Source: Achromobacter anxifer (GTDB lineage Bacteria > Pseudomonadota > Gammaproteobacteria > Burkholderiales > Burkholderiaceae_B). From it: 64,000 bases of DNA. Positions 1 through 7,920 of this stretch are shown piece after piece; position 1 is the first letter of the stretch; each line of letters opens with the position of its first letter. The notes beneath the pieces were generated by a model. The model was not told where the DNA came from. It made no database searches and saw only the letters and a program-made list of their open reading frames with translations. The stretch lies in NCBI RefSeq assembly GCF_903652925.1, contig NZ_CAHLAR010000005.1, forward strand, positions 422,890 to 486,889, read 5' to 3'. A program made the translations under genes and the position numbers.

Positions 1-175
1 GCCCTTCGCTGTAGTAGTCCCAGTAGATGGAGCCAGCGATCGCCATGTTTGCAATCGCGGTGCGGCCGCCGGCGCGCGTTTCGACCGCCAGGGTCGCGGA
101 CGGTATCAGGGGATCATAGGTCCAACCGTCTGCAAGCAGAACCTCACGGATCGCAGTCTTCAGTTCTTCACGCAT
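1..175 (-). CDS. Hypothetical protein, 3' part cut by window edge
   Basis: An open frame starts with ATG at 173-175 on the minus strand, preceded by a GAGGAAA ribosome-binding site and a TATACG -10 box near 205-210, and runs off the left edge of the window. The visible 58 residues begin MREELKTAIREVLLADGWTY and show no recognisable domain. It is divergent from the glycosyltransferase gene that follows. Function unknown; the gene is called because promoter, RBS and start are spaced exactly as for other genes here. Confidence 0.55.
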   Translation of the reverse strand, partial: MREELKTAIREVLLADGWTYDPLIPSATLAVETRAGGRTAIANMAIAGSIYWDYYSEG

Positions 176-306
176 TTTTTCCTCGAAGTGGTAGTAAACA
201 CTTAACGTATAGCAGCGAACTTTGTCAGTTGCAAAAGGCAGCATTAACGGTATACTAGGCTTCTCCGCTTCCTTCTTGTCGCTTGCAGACGAGCCGACGC
301 TTTCCT

Positions 307-1734
307 ATGTTCCACAAATTCCTTTGTGCCATCTCGCGCACTTCTGCTGAAACGCGCCTTGCTGCGGTTGCTGGTGTAATCGGCGCGGCGAACATCTGGG
401 GTGCCCTGCTGGTCGCGATGGTGGCGGTATGGCGGTACTGCCGCCGCGTTCCCTTGGACTTCAGCCGGGGATTGGCGTTCTGGTTCTTCGCGCCAACTGC
501 GATCACGCTGGTCTTCATTGGCATGGGTAAGTTGCTTCCCGATGACGACCTGCTGCGACACCTGACTGCTGGCGGGCTTTCTTTCGACTACCGAGCACAG
601 TACCCGTGGTCTGAACTGCCAAAAGCCAACCTCTGGTTGGGATTTGACTGGGCGCTTTGGCAGCTGCAATCCCTCGGACTGTCGAAAGAATTCTTGCGCC
701 AGTGGCTGCCCGCGCTGAGCCTGGTGCTCCAATCGCTGGTGCTCTTCTTTGCCCTGAAGCGCATGTTGCCAGCACATCGACAAAATCCATCGTTGCTGCT
801 GTTGTGTGGCGCACTTGGGATGCTGCTGCTCACTCCGCGATCCGTGCTGGGCCGCCCGGAGATGTTCATTCTGATCTTCGCCGCTTGCGCTTGGCTTCCC
901 CGCAGCATTATGGGCGTCCTGGCGTGGATTATGGGCTTCCTGATTCTGGTCCCCAGCTATTGGCTCGGGTGGGCCTATGCCCCGTTTGCGCTCTTGCTGT
1001 GGCGCGCCCGGCTGTCGCTTGTGCAGCGCGTTGGGATCGCGGCTGGCCTCGGATTGGCCCATCTGGGATTTTGGCAATGGTACACGGGAGACTATTTGCA
1101 GCTGATGGTCTGGCTCAAGGGCACATTGAGCGTCAAGGCTACGGAAAACCGAGACCTACTGTATGCCTTCTACACCTATGCCGGCTTCGTCTTGTTAGGC
1201 CTGTTGACCTTCGCCGCTTCGGTGCTCAATCGGCAGCGGCTGATCGCCTCGGCTAGCGTCGTCATGTTGTTCGCCTGGTTTGCCATTCCCAATCAGATCC
1301 GCTATCTGGCCGCACTGAGTTTCATCGCCCTTCCGTGGATCTATCGACAGTTGACGATCTGGTCCACTGCTCGATCCTTGCATATCCCGCCGGTGGTGGT
1401 CCTGCTCGCGTTGGGGGCCGCAGGCCTGTGCGTAACCGCGACGCCAACCGTACCCACGTTCGCGCTGAAGGCGGCAGATCGTGTCTACTCGGAGTCGCCG
1501 TACGCAACGGTGTTCTTCGGCCAGAAGGGGATTTCGGTTGACCCCTCTTTCGCTCTTGGCGCCACGAAAGCGCCCTGGGACGGACTGAAGAAGTCAGCCA
1601 AGGAATCAGAGCACTGTCAGTTGTTGCGCGAAGGAGGCTTCACGCACGTCGTGGAGATGTCCAGGAATTCGCTGCTTGAGTGCGGTGAGCTGGTGCAGGT
1701 CCAGGGAGCCTGGCGACTGTGGAGGCTGAAGTGA
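307..1734 (+). CDS. Polytopic membrane protein, GT-C-like glycosyltransferase candidate
   Basis: A 475-residue protein with about ten hydrophobic segments and a soluble C-terminal domain of roughly 100 residues. An acidic stretch PDDD followed by HLTAGG sits in the first periplasmic loop, a layout seen in GT-C lipid-linked sugar transferases and in O-antigen type membrane proteins. I see no diagnostic motif, so this is a topology-based guess. A TATACT -10 lies at 251-256; the ATG at 307 is preferred over an upstream TTG at 283. Its stop overlaps the start of the GT2 gene (TGATG), so the two are translationally coupled and probably act on the same lipid-linked sugar. Confidence 0.7.
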   Translation: MFHKFLCAISRTSAETRLAAVAGVIGAANIWGALLVAMVAVWRYCRRVPLDFSRGLAFWFFAPTAITLVFIGMGKLLPDDDLLRHLTAGGLSFDYRAQYPWSELPKANLWLGFDWALWQLQSLGLSKEFLRQWLPALSLVLQSLVLFFALKRMLPAHRQNPSLLLLCGALGMLLLTPRSVLGRPEMFILIFAACAWLPRSIMGVLAWIMGFLILVPSYWLGWAYAPFALLLWRARLSLVQRVGIAAGLGLAHLGFWQWYTGDYLQLMVWLKGTLSVKATENRDLLYAFYTYAGFVLLGLLTFAASVLNRQRLIASASVVMLFAWFAIPNQIRYLAALSFIALPWIYRQLTIWSTARSLHIPPVVVLLALGAAGLCVTATPTVPTFALKAADRVYSESPYATVFFGQKGISVDPSFALGATKAPWDGLKKSAKESEHCQLLREGGFTHVVEMSRNSLLECGELVQVQGAWRLWRLK

Positions 1735-2441
1735 TGAGCGTCCGCAATCAATCTAGTGTCTGGATCCTCATTCCCGCCTTCAACGAAGCCCAGCACATCG
1801 GACAGTGCATCGTAGAGACGAGGGAAGCATTCCCCGCAGCCAACATCCTCGTCGTCGACAACAACAGCACCGACACCACTGCGGAGCTCGCGCGATCCGC
1901 GGGCGCTCAAGTCATCGTGGAGACGCGTCAAGGAAAAGGGTTCGCTGTTACCGCGGGCGTTCGCTTGGCGCTCGAGTCTGGCGGAGCCTGGCTGGCACTT
2001 CACGATGCGGATCGCGAGTACAAGGCCGGTCACCTGGCTGAGCTTGTCGGGCAATGCCAGGCCGCGGCCGGGGGCGGTGTGCCGCTCGTGATGGGTATTG
2101 GGCTTCGTGAGGTCATGCTCGGCCAAGTGCTCTGGCGTAGTCTGATCGCCAACTTCGTAGCCCGGCTGGCGCTGCGCTTCGCGCTTCGCAAGCGGCCACC
2201 AGACGACATCTTGACCGGTGCGCGGGTGATGAGCGCACCGTTGGCGAACGCACTGTTCCTGGCCCAAGGTGACGATCCGTATCGCGGGTTTGAGCTGGAA
2301 ACGGCGTTGACGCGCCGCGCCATGCGCCTGGACGCAACGCTCGTGAGCCATCGGATTCGCTATGTGCCGCGAATCGCCACAGAAAAGAAGATCAAGGCAC
2401 GTGACATGTTCGGCATCCTGAAGGCGGCATTCAATGGCTAA
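1734..2441 (+). CDS. Family 2 glycosyltransferase (polyprenyl-phosphate type)
   Basis: GT-A fold glycosyltransferase of 235 residues. It has the N-terminal nucleotide-sugar motif WILIPAFNEA, the acidic VVDNNSTDTT around residue 40, and a DXD equivalent in LHDADREY near residue 90. This is the arrangement of dolichyl/polyprenyl-phosphate sugar synthases. There are no C-terminal membrane spans. The ATG overlaps the TGA of the preceding membrane protein, and its own end overlaps the methyltransferase start by 8 nt, so the three genes form one tight operon. The likely role is charging a polyprenyl phosphate with a sugar that the upstream membrane protein transfers; the acceptor is unknown. Confidence 0.85.
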   Translation: MSVRNQSSVWILIPAFNEAQHIGQCIVETREAFPAANILVVDNNSTDTTAELARSAGAQVIVETRQGKGFAVTAGVRLALESGGAWLALHDADREYKAGHLAELVGQCQAAAGGGVPLVMGIGLREVMLGQVLWRSLIANFVARLALRFALRKRPPDDILTGARVMSAPLANALFLAQGDDPYRGFELETALTRRAMRLDATLVSHRIRYVPRIATEKKIKARDMFGILKAAFNG

Positions 2442-3129
2442 CGGCGCGGCTAACCTGGAGGCCATGGATGCGGCTGCAACGTACCAGGCCGCGATGACAA
2501 GCCTGCTGATCCGCTCCATGGGACTTGCGCGGGGCACCGTGCTTGACTATGGCGCTGGAACGGGGGCTTACGCGCGCGCGGTGGCCAGGGCTCAGCCGCA
2601 ATGGTGCGTCCAGGCCCTTGAGCCCAATAGGCTGCTGCATTCGCACTTTTGCTCCGAAACGACGGTCTTCTCCGGCCTGGCGCACATCCAGCCAAGTAGT
2701 CTTGACGGCGCGTTCAGCCTGAACGTCTTTGAGCATATCGTCGAGGATGTTCAAGTCCTGGCCAACCTCGCGGCCCGGTGCAAGCCCGGCGCTCCGATAT
2801 TTATTCTGGTCCCGGCCCACATGGGTTTGTGGTCTCCCATGGACGACCTGGTTGGCCACGTCCGGCGCTACAGCCTGCGGGAACTCGAGCAGCTCGGCCA
2901 GGCGGCCGGCTTGAGGGTAACGGGGAGCGGCTGGTTTGACGGTACAGGCTACCTTGCGACCAAGGCATATCAAATCGCAATGCGCGCCGGGTTGCTTTCC
3001 AAGACGGACGGGACCATCAGCACAACACAGGTGGCGGCATTCGATCGCGTGTTCGCGCTTTGTGAACCGCTCATTCGAGGATTGCGACTCCCCCTGGGTA
3101 AGAATTGCTGGGTACGTCTTGTCGCGTAG
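2434..3129 (+). CDS. Class I SAM-dependent methyltransferase
   Basis: A 231-residue protein with the SAM-binding motif I VLDYGAGTGAYA (about residues 36-47), an acidic end of beta-2 (LEPN) and the post-II motif LNVFEHIVED. HVRRYS follows near residue 145, typical of the Methyltransf_11/23 type found in polysaccharide clusters. It is the third gene of the operon with the membrane protein and GT2, overlapping the latter by 8 nt. It probably methylates a sugar or lipid carrier made by this operon; the substrate is not visible. Confidence 0.85.
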   Translation: MANGAANLEAMDAAATYQAAMTSLLIRSMGLARGTVLDYGAGTGAYARAVARAQPQWCVQALEPNRLLHSHFCSETTVFSGLAHIQPSSLDGAFSLNVFEHIVEDVQVLANLAARCKPGAPIFILVPAHMGLWSPMDDLVGHVRRYSLRELEQLGQAAGLRVTGSGWFDGTGYLATKAYQIAMRAGLLSKTDGTISTTQVAAFDRVFALCEPLIRGLRLPLGKNCWVRLVA

Positions 3130-3152
3130 GTAGGCGACAGCCAAAGCCTCAG

Positions 3153-3174
3153 AAAAGCCCCGCTGTTGCGGGGC
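3153..3174 (-). terminator. Intrinsic terminator of the 3186-3743 gene
   Basis: Perfect stem GCCCCGC (3157-3163) / GCGGGGC (3168-3174) with a TGTT loop. The U-run (TTTT) follows only when read on the minus strand, so it terminates the minus-strand gene ending at 3186. Confidence 0.8.
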
Positions 3175-3185
3175 GAGAGGTGCGA

Positions 3186-3743
3186 TCAGGCTCCCATCAG
3201 CCAGGCAGCTAACGGTACAGGCATGTCGCAGCTATCGTATCGGCCGTATTCCGCGACGAGTGGGTCATTCTGGACGATTGGCTCGGCCAGAACGAGATAC
3301 CTAGCTCCGAGGTCATTGACAGAGGTGGCCACGACTGGCGCCGTGCCAAACCCGAACAGGCGACACTGGCCATCCGCACGAATGAAGCCGGCCATATCGT
3401 TGTCGTCTTCGTGGAGAAAGAACTTCAACGGACCGTGCATCTCGAGATGGCGATGGACCATCATGAGCACCATACACTTGATCTTTCCGCTCAAGGACAG
3501 GCCGGAGTTGCGCAGCTTGTTGTCAATGTTCCACAGGTGCGTCAGATGCAGAGCATCCGCACGCGACTGAGGTTCATCAGGGCCACACAGTGCGACCGCC
3601 GTACCGGAGCCAGACGCATCCTCGGCGAACACCCAGGCGGTGTCAGCCGCCAGACCAGGAACCTCGACTTTCGGGACGCGGATACTCACGGTCAGTTGCA
3701 GGTTGGTCGGGGCCAACACAGCTTCGCATTTCAATTCAGACAT
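3186..3743 (-). CDS. Hypothetical protein, 185 aa
   Basis: A soluble protein of 185 residues starting MSELKCEAVLAPTNLQLTVS. I recognise no family. It ends at a clear intrinsic terminator. The start codon lies only 16 nt from the 3' end of the tnpB gene. Promoter-like TATACT and TATACG boxes that point at it lie on the far side of the tnpB element (5056-5061 and 5175-5180), so the insertion appears to have separated this gene from its original promoter. Whether it is still expressed, for instance by read-through from tnpB, cannot be told. Confidence 0.65.
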   Translation of the reverse strand: MSELKCEAVLAPTNLQLTVSIRVPKVEVPGLAADTAWVFAEDASGSGTAVALCGPDEPQSRADALHLTHLWNIDNKLRNSGLSLSGKIKCMVLMMVHRHLEMHGPLKFFLHEDDNDMAGFIRADGQCRLFGFGTAPVVATSVNDLGARYLVLAEPIVQNDPLVAEYGRYDSCDMPVPLAAWLMGA

Positions 3744-3751
3744 TTTTCTGT

Positions 3752-5052
3752 GCCGTAAATCATAAAGTGGCCGCGGTGGCCAGGTTATGCGTTACTTGCT
3801 GCTTCGTCGTGGCGAGTTTCGTCCGGGGCTTGCGTCCCGGGCCAGAGCTCACCGCTCCACAGCCTGTCACCCCGGCACCCGGGGCCATTGTTCGAATGCT
3901 CTCGGCGAGCAGGTTCTTCGCTGCATTATGGTCACGCTCGTGCGTCGCGCCGCAGGCGGCGCACGTCCAGCGGCGGTCCGCCAGGGTCAGTGCGTCGTTG
4001 ACCGTGCCGCAGCCCGAGCAGGCCTTGCTGCTGGGATACCAGCGATCGACCACCACCAGCTGCACGCCGCGCTGCTCGGCCTTGTAGACCAGCTGCCGGC
4101 GCACCTCGCCAAACGACGCGTCGGCCAGGTGGCGCGCCAGGCGCCGGTTGGCCATCATGCCTTTCACGTGCAGATCCTCGATTGCGATCCAGCCATAGTC
4201 GCGCGTCAAGCGGTCGGTCAGCTGGTGGATCGCATCTCCGCGCACGCAGCTGATGCGCCAGTGCAGGCGCGCCAGCTGGGCGGCCGAGCGCCGCCGGTTC
4301 TCCGAGCCCTTGACCTTGCGGCTATGGGCTCGAGAGAGACGCTTGAGCCTTCCCAGCAGCGTGCCCAAGGCCTTCGGCCCAGTGACCACCTCGCCCGAGG
4401 ACAGGGTGGCCAGGGCCGTGAGCCCGAGGTCGACACCAACCGCAGCGTGGCTTTTGCTGCGGATAGGCATCTCTTCGGTCTCGACCAGGATGGCGATGAA
4501 CCAGGCGTGCGCGGTGCGCGACACCGTCGCGCCCTTGAGCGTGCCGGCAAAGCGCAACGGCTCGCGCATGCGCACCCACCCGAGGTTGGGGATGCGCACG
4601 CGGCAGCCGTCGACGGCGAACTTTTCATCGAACTTGAAGGCGTCGCGCTGGCCCTTCTTCTTGAAGCGCGGCGCCCGCACCTTCGGTCCCTTGCGCCTGC
4701 CCGATAGCGACGCCCACCAGTTGCCGTACGCGGTGCCCAGCGCACGGATCGCCTCCTGTGGTGCGCACTTGGTCACCTCGAGCATCCACGGGAACTGCTC
4801 ACGCTTGATCGCGTTGAGCTGCTTTCGCAATGCGCCCTCGCTGGGCTTGGGCAGGGTGACGTCGGCCTGCCAGGCGGCGTACTGCTTTTGCCACTCGGCC
4901 AGCGCCCAGTTCCAAGCAAAGCGCGCGGTCCCGCAGGCCCGGGCGAAGTGGTGCGCCTGGGCTTGGTTGGGGTCGAGACGGATCTTGTGTACGCGCAGCA
5001 AAGGACGGATGGACAGTAAATGCTTGAAAGCGTGGCGCTCGGCCACGTTATG
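3752..5052 (-). mobile_element. IS200/IS605-superfamily element, tnpB only (IS1341-like)
   Basis: The element consists of one tnpB gene with no tnpA (Y1 transposase) nearby. Subterminal hairpins mark both ends. The left-end hairpin CGTGGC(5031-5036)/GCCACG(5042-5047) has a 5-nt loop, and the right-end hairpin TGGCC(3768-3772)/GGCCA(3778-3782) also has a 5-nt loop; the latter overlaps the end of the tnpB reading frame. There are no terminal inverted repeats or target duplications, as expected for this superfamily. The exact borders are not determinable by eye; those given are approximate. Without TnpA it is mobile only in trans. Confidence 0.7.
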
Positions 5053-5085
5053 GTGGAGTAGTATACCCGCAAACCTCCCGTTCAT
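3760..5085 (-). CDS. tnpB: TnpB, RNA-guided nuclease of IS200/IS605 elements
   Basis: TnpB/OrfB with the N-terminal helix-turn-helix region (HKIRLDPNQAQ), a split RuvC domain with catalytic GVDLGL, IEDLHV and ERDHNAAKNL (Asp, Glu, Asp all present), and a zinc ribbon CSGC...CAAC between the last two. All catalytic residues look intact, so the nuclease is probably active. The open frame allows up to 441 residues, but family members start near the LLRVHKIRL segment, so the true start is probably a TTG/CTG near 5000; the ATG at 5085 lies beyond the left-end hairpin. In this family the guide RNA comes from the 3' end of tnpB and reads into the flank, here into the leader of the 3186-3743 gene. Confidence 0.9.
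   Translation of the reverse strand: MNGRFAGILLHHNVAERHAFKHLLSIRPLLRVHKIRLDPNQAQAHHFARACGTARFAWNWALAEWQKQYAAWQADVTLPKPSEGALRKQLNAIKREQFPWMLEVTKCAPQEAIRALGTAYGNWWASLSGRRKGPKVRAPRFKKKGQRDAFKFDEKFAVDGCRVRIPNLGWVRMREPLRFAGTLKGATVSRTAHAWFIAILVETEEMPIRSKSHAAVGVDLGLTALATLSSGEVVTGPKALGTLLGRLKRLSRAHSRKVKGSENRRRSAAQLARLHWRISCVRGDAIHQLTDRLTRDYGWIAIEDLHVKGMMANRRLARHLADASFGEVRRQLVYKAEQRGVQLVVVDRWYPSSKACSGCGTVNDALTLADRRWTCAACGATHERDHNAAKNLLAESIRTMAPGAGVTGCGAVSSGPGRKPRTKLATTKQQVTHNLATAATL
5056..5061 (-). promoter_or_regulatory. -10 box upstream of the tnpB element
   Basis: TATACT on the minus strand directly outside the left-end hairpin of the element, in the orientation that would serve both tnpB and, before insertion, the gene at 3186-3743. 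A second minus-strand box, TATACG, lies at 5175-5180. Confidence 0.5.
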
Positions 5086-5198
5086 CGAACTTTATGGACA
5101 GCTTATGCCTTAATGCGCGGTATACTTTTGTTTAACGGAACATTTTTCCTCTTTCAATTCGGATGAACACGTCCCGTATAGCGCCATGGCACGTAGGA

Positions 5199-5222
5199 AA
5201 GCCACCCTGAATAGGGTGGCTT
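5199..5222 (-). terminator. Intrinsic terminator after the 5228-5437 gene
   Basis: Perfect 10-bp inverted repeat AAGCCACCCT / AGGGTGGCTT with loop GAAT; on the minus strand it continues into TTTCCT. It closes the two-gene minus-strand unit 5907-5228. Confidence 0.75.
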
Positions 5223-5227
5223 GAGGG

Positions 5228-5437
5228 CTACCCCTGGTAGGGTAGGGTGGGGTCGAAGTGGCCGTAGGCCCAGTAGCCCACGATGGCTTTGCCGCGGCCG
5301 CGATACTCGATCTCGGAGGGCACACCGCCGTCAACGCTCTTGATCGTCTCGGTGATTTCACCGAAGCGGAGGCGTTGCCAGTGGGGCTTCAGCCGATGCC
5401 GGAGTGCCACCAGCCACGCAGGTTGAGACATCTTCAT
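5228..5437 (-). CDS. Small hypothetical protein, 69 aa
   Basis: 69 residues starting MKMSQPAWLVALRHRLKPHW, ending in an aromatic segment (VGYWAYGHFDPTLPYQG). The start at 5437 is chosen because an AAAGG Shine-Dalgarno sits 9 nt upstream, just after the stop of the preceding gene, giving a two-gene operon. A terminator follows directly. No family recognised. Confidence 0.7.
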   Translation of the reverse strand: MKMSQPAWLVALRHRLKPHWQRLRFGEITETIKSVDGGVPSEIEYRGRGKAIVGYWAYGHFDPTLPYQG

Positions 5438-5451
5438 TGTCGTGCCTTTCG

Positions 5452-5907
5452 TCAGGCGCCGGCCTTGGCAAGGTCTTTGAGCAGGGCCGGGTTCTTCAGT
5501 GCGCCGTGGATGATGTGTTCGACGAGAGCGTCGATCGAGACACCTTCGACGCGGCGAATCGCCTCGTCGACGTCCTCGGTCCACACGTCCGGCTGGTAGT
5601 TGTTCGGGAAGTACCCGCCCAGCACCAGGCCGCCATTGCCGGTCAGCGATAAGGCAATGCCCACGCCTTCCTCGCCTTCATGCATGTCCGCATCACGGAG
5701 CAGGAAGTCCATGCCAACGGCCACGAGCCCGTTGGTCTGGATGTCAGCCGTCACCTTGTACTCGTCGCTGTCGGTATGCGCTTGCGGGCGGCTGATGGTG
5801 AAGCCGTCCGGCAGCTGCTTTTGCAGAGCTTCCACCAGGGCGTTCATGCGCTCAGCCATGATCGGGCAGACCGCGTTCCAGATTTCCAAATATCGCTGAT
5901 GTTCCAT
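5452..5907 (-). CDS. Hypothetical acidic protein, 151 aa
   Basis: 151 residues, acidic, starting MEHQRYLEIWNAVCPIMAER. The start at 5907 is set by GAGGAAACAC immediately upstream, a variant of the leader shared by many genes of this replicon, and a TATACT -10 at 5940-5945. The C-terminal half contains SIDALVEHIIHGALK. Unknown function; first gene of a pair with the 69-aa protein. Confidence 0.7.
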   Translation of the reverse strand: MEHQRYLEIWNAVCPIMAERMNALVEALQKQLPDGFTISRPQAHTDSDEYKVTADIQTNGLVAVGMDFLLRDADMHEGEEGVGIALSLTGNGGLVLGGYFPNNYQPDVWTEDVDEAIRRVEGVSIDALVEHIIHGALKNPALLKDLAKAGA

Positions 5908-6018
5908 GTGTTTCCTCACGGGTTTAGTTGTTCACGCTTAGTATAGTTCTCAGTATGATTGGTCCAAATTATTCGATTTGCAGATATACTACTGACACAA
6001 CTTTCAAAGGAGCTTTTC

Positions 6019-6693
6019 ATGGGATACGACGACGGCGAAGCCATCGCTATTGCTGGTCGCCCGCCGATGTCCGCAGCGGTGCGCAAGACCCTCTTCAACA
6101 CCTTCCTGACGGTCGCGGTGATGCTGTTGATCACGGCCGGCGCATCGGTGGCCATGATCGGCAAGTCGCTGAGCCTGGGCGGGATGCTCGGGTTGTTCGT
6201 GGCGAGCATCGTGCTGATCTTCGTTCTGCGGGCAGCGAGCAAGAGCGCGCTGGGCCTGGTGGTACTGGCGGTCTTCTCGGGCATCATGGGGGCGATCATG
6301 GGCCCCGCGATGACGGTTCATCTCTCTGTCGCCAACGGGGCACAAAACGTGGCCCTGGCCGTTGGTATCACCGCGGTGGTGGTGTTGAGCTGCGCCGGCT
6401 ACACGATCTCGTCACGCCGCGATTTCTCGCACCTGCGGACCATCCTGTTCGCCGGACTGGTCGCATTGCTCGTCGCAATGATTGCCAACATCTTTCTGGC
6501 CATTCCTGCGCTGTCGCTGGTCCTGAGTGCAATCGGTGCCGTCCTGTTTACCGGTTGGCTTCTGTTCGATCTTTCTGAGGTCATCCACGGCCGTGAAACC
6601 AACTACGTGCTCGCTTCGATCGGCGTGTACCTGGACATCCTGAACATCTTCATTTCGATCCTCAATATCCTGGGGATTACAAACAAGGATTGA
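6019..6693 (+). CDS. Bax inhibitor-1 / YccA family membrane protein
   Basis: 224 residues with about seven hydrophobic segments. The C-terminal part LLFDLSEVIHGRETNYVLAS followed by IGVYLDILNIFISIL matches the BI-1/YccA signature, including the Asp pair thought to gate calcium or protons in this family. Bacterial members sit in the inner membrane; E. coli YccA modulates the FtsH protease. The ATG at 6019 has the RBS AAAGGAG; a TATACT -10 lies at about 5986-5991. The gene stands alone between a divergent unit and a terminator. Family call is firm; role on this element unknown. Confidence 0.88.
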   Translation: MGYDDGEAIAIAGRPPMSAAVRKTLFNTFLTVAVMLLITAGASVAMIGKSLSLGGMLGLFVASIVLIFVLRAASKSALGLVVLAVFSGIMGAIMGPAMTVHLSVANGAQNVALAVGITAVVVLSCAGYTISSRRDFSHLRTILFAGLVALLVAMIANIFLAIPALSLVLSAIGAVLFTGWLLFDLSEVIHGRETNYVLASIGVYLDILNIFISILNILGITNKD

Positions 6694-6701
6694 CAGCCCT
6701 G

Positions 6702-6722
6702 CGCCCCTGAAAGGGGCGTTTT
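6702..6722 (+). terminator. Intrinsic terminator after BI-1 gene
   Basis: Stem CGCCCCT/AGGGGCG with a short loop followed by TTTT, 10 nt after the stop codon. Confidence 0.85.
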
Positions 6723-6740
6723 AGTTCATAAGACACCACC

Positions 6741-7091
6741 ATGCTCACCTATGCCCAAACCGCATCGTTGAATGCCTGTGCAAAAATGGAGCCTCACGAG
6801 TATGACGATGTCCGGTGGAGCTTTCGTTGGATTTTTCGCCTCTCATACCTGATGCTCGCAGTTCCTACGGTGGGTGCGCTCGTCTACTGGGGAGACGACT
6901 TGCCCATCGTCGTTATGGTGGCGTTGCTGATGGCTTGGGGCTACTGGTTCCGCTATTACAAGATCTACAAGGCCGCGATCCGGGTGCTCAAGCTTTTTGA
7001 GGACGGCCACCCGGTTATCCAGGATTATGTGGAGTTCCGGGACTTCGCGTATGCGACAGATCCGACTTGGGCCAAGAAGCACCTGGAATGA
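6741..7091 (+). CDS. Small membrane protein, 116 aa
   Basis: 116 residues with two adjacent hydrophobic segments (about 30-48 and 55-70) flanked by charged ends, starting MLTYAQTASLNACAKMEPHE. It has no recognisable domain. It follows the BI-1 terminator, so it needs its own promoter, which I do not see clearly; read-through is possible. Confidence 0.65.
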   Translation: MLTYAQTASLNACAKMEPHEYDDVRWSFRWIFRLSYLMLAVPTVGALVYWGDDLPIVVMVALLMAWGYWFRYYKIYKAAIRVLKLFEDGHPVIQDYVEFRDFAYATDPTWAKKHLE

Positions 7092-7113
7092 AAAAGCAGC
7101 CCGAAGGCTGCTT
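7091..7113 (-). terminator. Bidirectional terminator between convergent genes
   Basis: AGCAGCC(7095-7101) CGAA GGCTGCT(7106-7112). The U-run is strong on the minus strand (TTTTT), so it mainly serves the gene ending at 7130, and weakly the plus-strand gene ending at 7091. Confidence 0.75.
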
Positions 7114-7129
7114 GAGATGCGGTGATTGA

Positions 7130-7804
7130 TCAAGCCGCAGCTTTTTCCTCGACATGCGCGGATGCCTCCAGGATGCTCTTCTGGATGGCATCCCACTCTG
7201 CACGTGTCACCCGGCGCTTACGGACCGGGGATTCACCGTGCTCGCGTGGACCGCGGGTATAGCGGCACAGGTTGAGGGTGTCCTTGGTGAAGGAAGTGCA
7301 CCACCAAAGCTGCATGCCTTGGGCACTTTGGAGCGTGGCTTCCATCTCTTCGGATTCCGGCAGGAAGGCCACCGGCAGCAGGAATCCCATGCCAGGGCAA
7401 ACGCGACCCTTCTCCGATTCCAGACGGCTTTGGTAGGCTGCGAGCCGGTTGAGCCCATCCGGGCTCATATGGTACCCCTGCGGCATCTTGACGATCCGCT
7501 TTTCCGCGATCCACGGCTTCTGATCATGGTGGTCTTCCCACAGGCGTGGATAGGTGCCGCCAACGATGCAGGCCTTGCGATAGTAGTTCTCATCCAGAGG
7601 ACGGAAAACACCAACACACCTGCGCATGCGAAGCTTGTTCAGCGCTTCGGCGTCTTCGGTGTCGAAGCGGAAGCGGTAGTTGATCGCCATGGTCATAGCG
7701 TCGTGCAGGAGCGCGATTCGTTCGCGATCCCCGAGGGTGCGGGGCGCGCCAGCATCGGCTGCCAGCATGAAGGCCAATCCGGCCGAATTCTTCGATGTCT
7801 GCAT
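7130..7804 (-). CDS. Hypothetical protein, 224 aa
   Basis: 224 residues, starting MQTSKNSAGLAFMLAADAGA. The start at 7804 is fixed by the AAGGAAACATC leader (10 of 11 identical to the replicon-wide GAGGAAACATC) and a TATACG -10 near 7837-7842. The ligand or fold is not recognisable; several Cys and Trp residues occur in the middle (QLWWCTSFTKDTLNLCRY). Its leader makes it a candidate target of the small RNA at 42.9 kb. Confidence 0.7.
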   Translation of the reverse strand: MQTSKNSAGLAFMLAADAGAPRTLGDRERIALLHDAMTMAINYRFRFDTEDAEALNKLRMRRCVGVFRPLDENYYRKACIVGGTYPRLWEDHHDQKPWIAEKRIVKMPQGYHMSPDGLNRLAAYQSRLESEKGRVCPGMGFLLPVAFLPESEEMEATLQSAQGMQLWWCTSFTKDTLNLCRYTRGPREHGESPVRKRRVTRAEWDAIQKSILEASAHVEEKAAA

Positions 7805-7884
7805 GATGTTTCCTTTATAGGGTTGAAGATCCTCCCTCGTATAGCGCGCAGCGGAGCTGGCAGCCTTCGGCGGCAAGCAATGAA

Positions 7885-7909
7885 ATGCCGGCTCACGTGG
7901 AGCCGGCAT
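7885..7909 (-). terminator. Strong hairpin terminator after the 7921-9102 gene
   Basis: Perfect 10-bp stem ATGCCGGCTC / GAGCCGGCAT with loop ACGTG; on the minus strand it continues TTTCATT. Confidence 0.7.
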
Positions 7910-7920
7910 GGAGGTATCGC

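Noticed and set aside
5110-5361. An 83-codon minus-strand frame upstream of tnpB
   Set aside because: It runs through the terminator hairpin at 5199-5222 and a -10 box; Ser/Arg/Ala-rich shadow.
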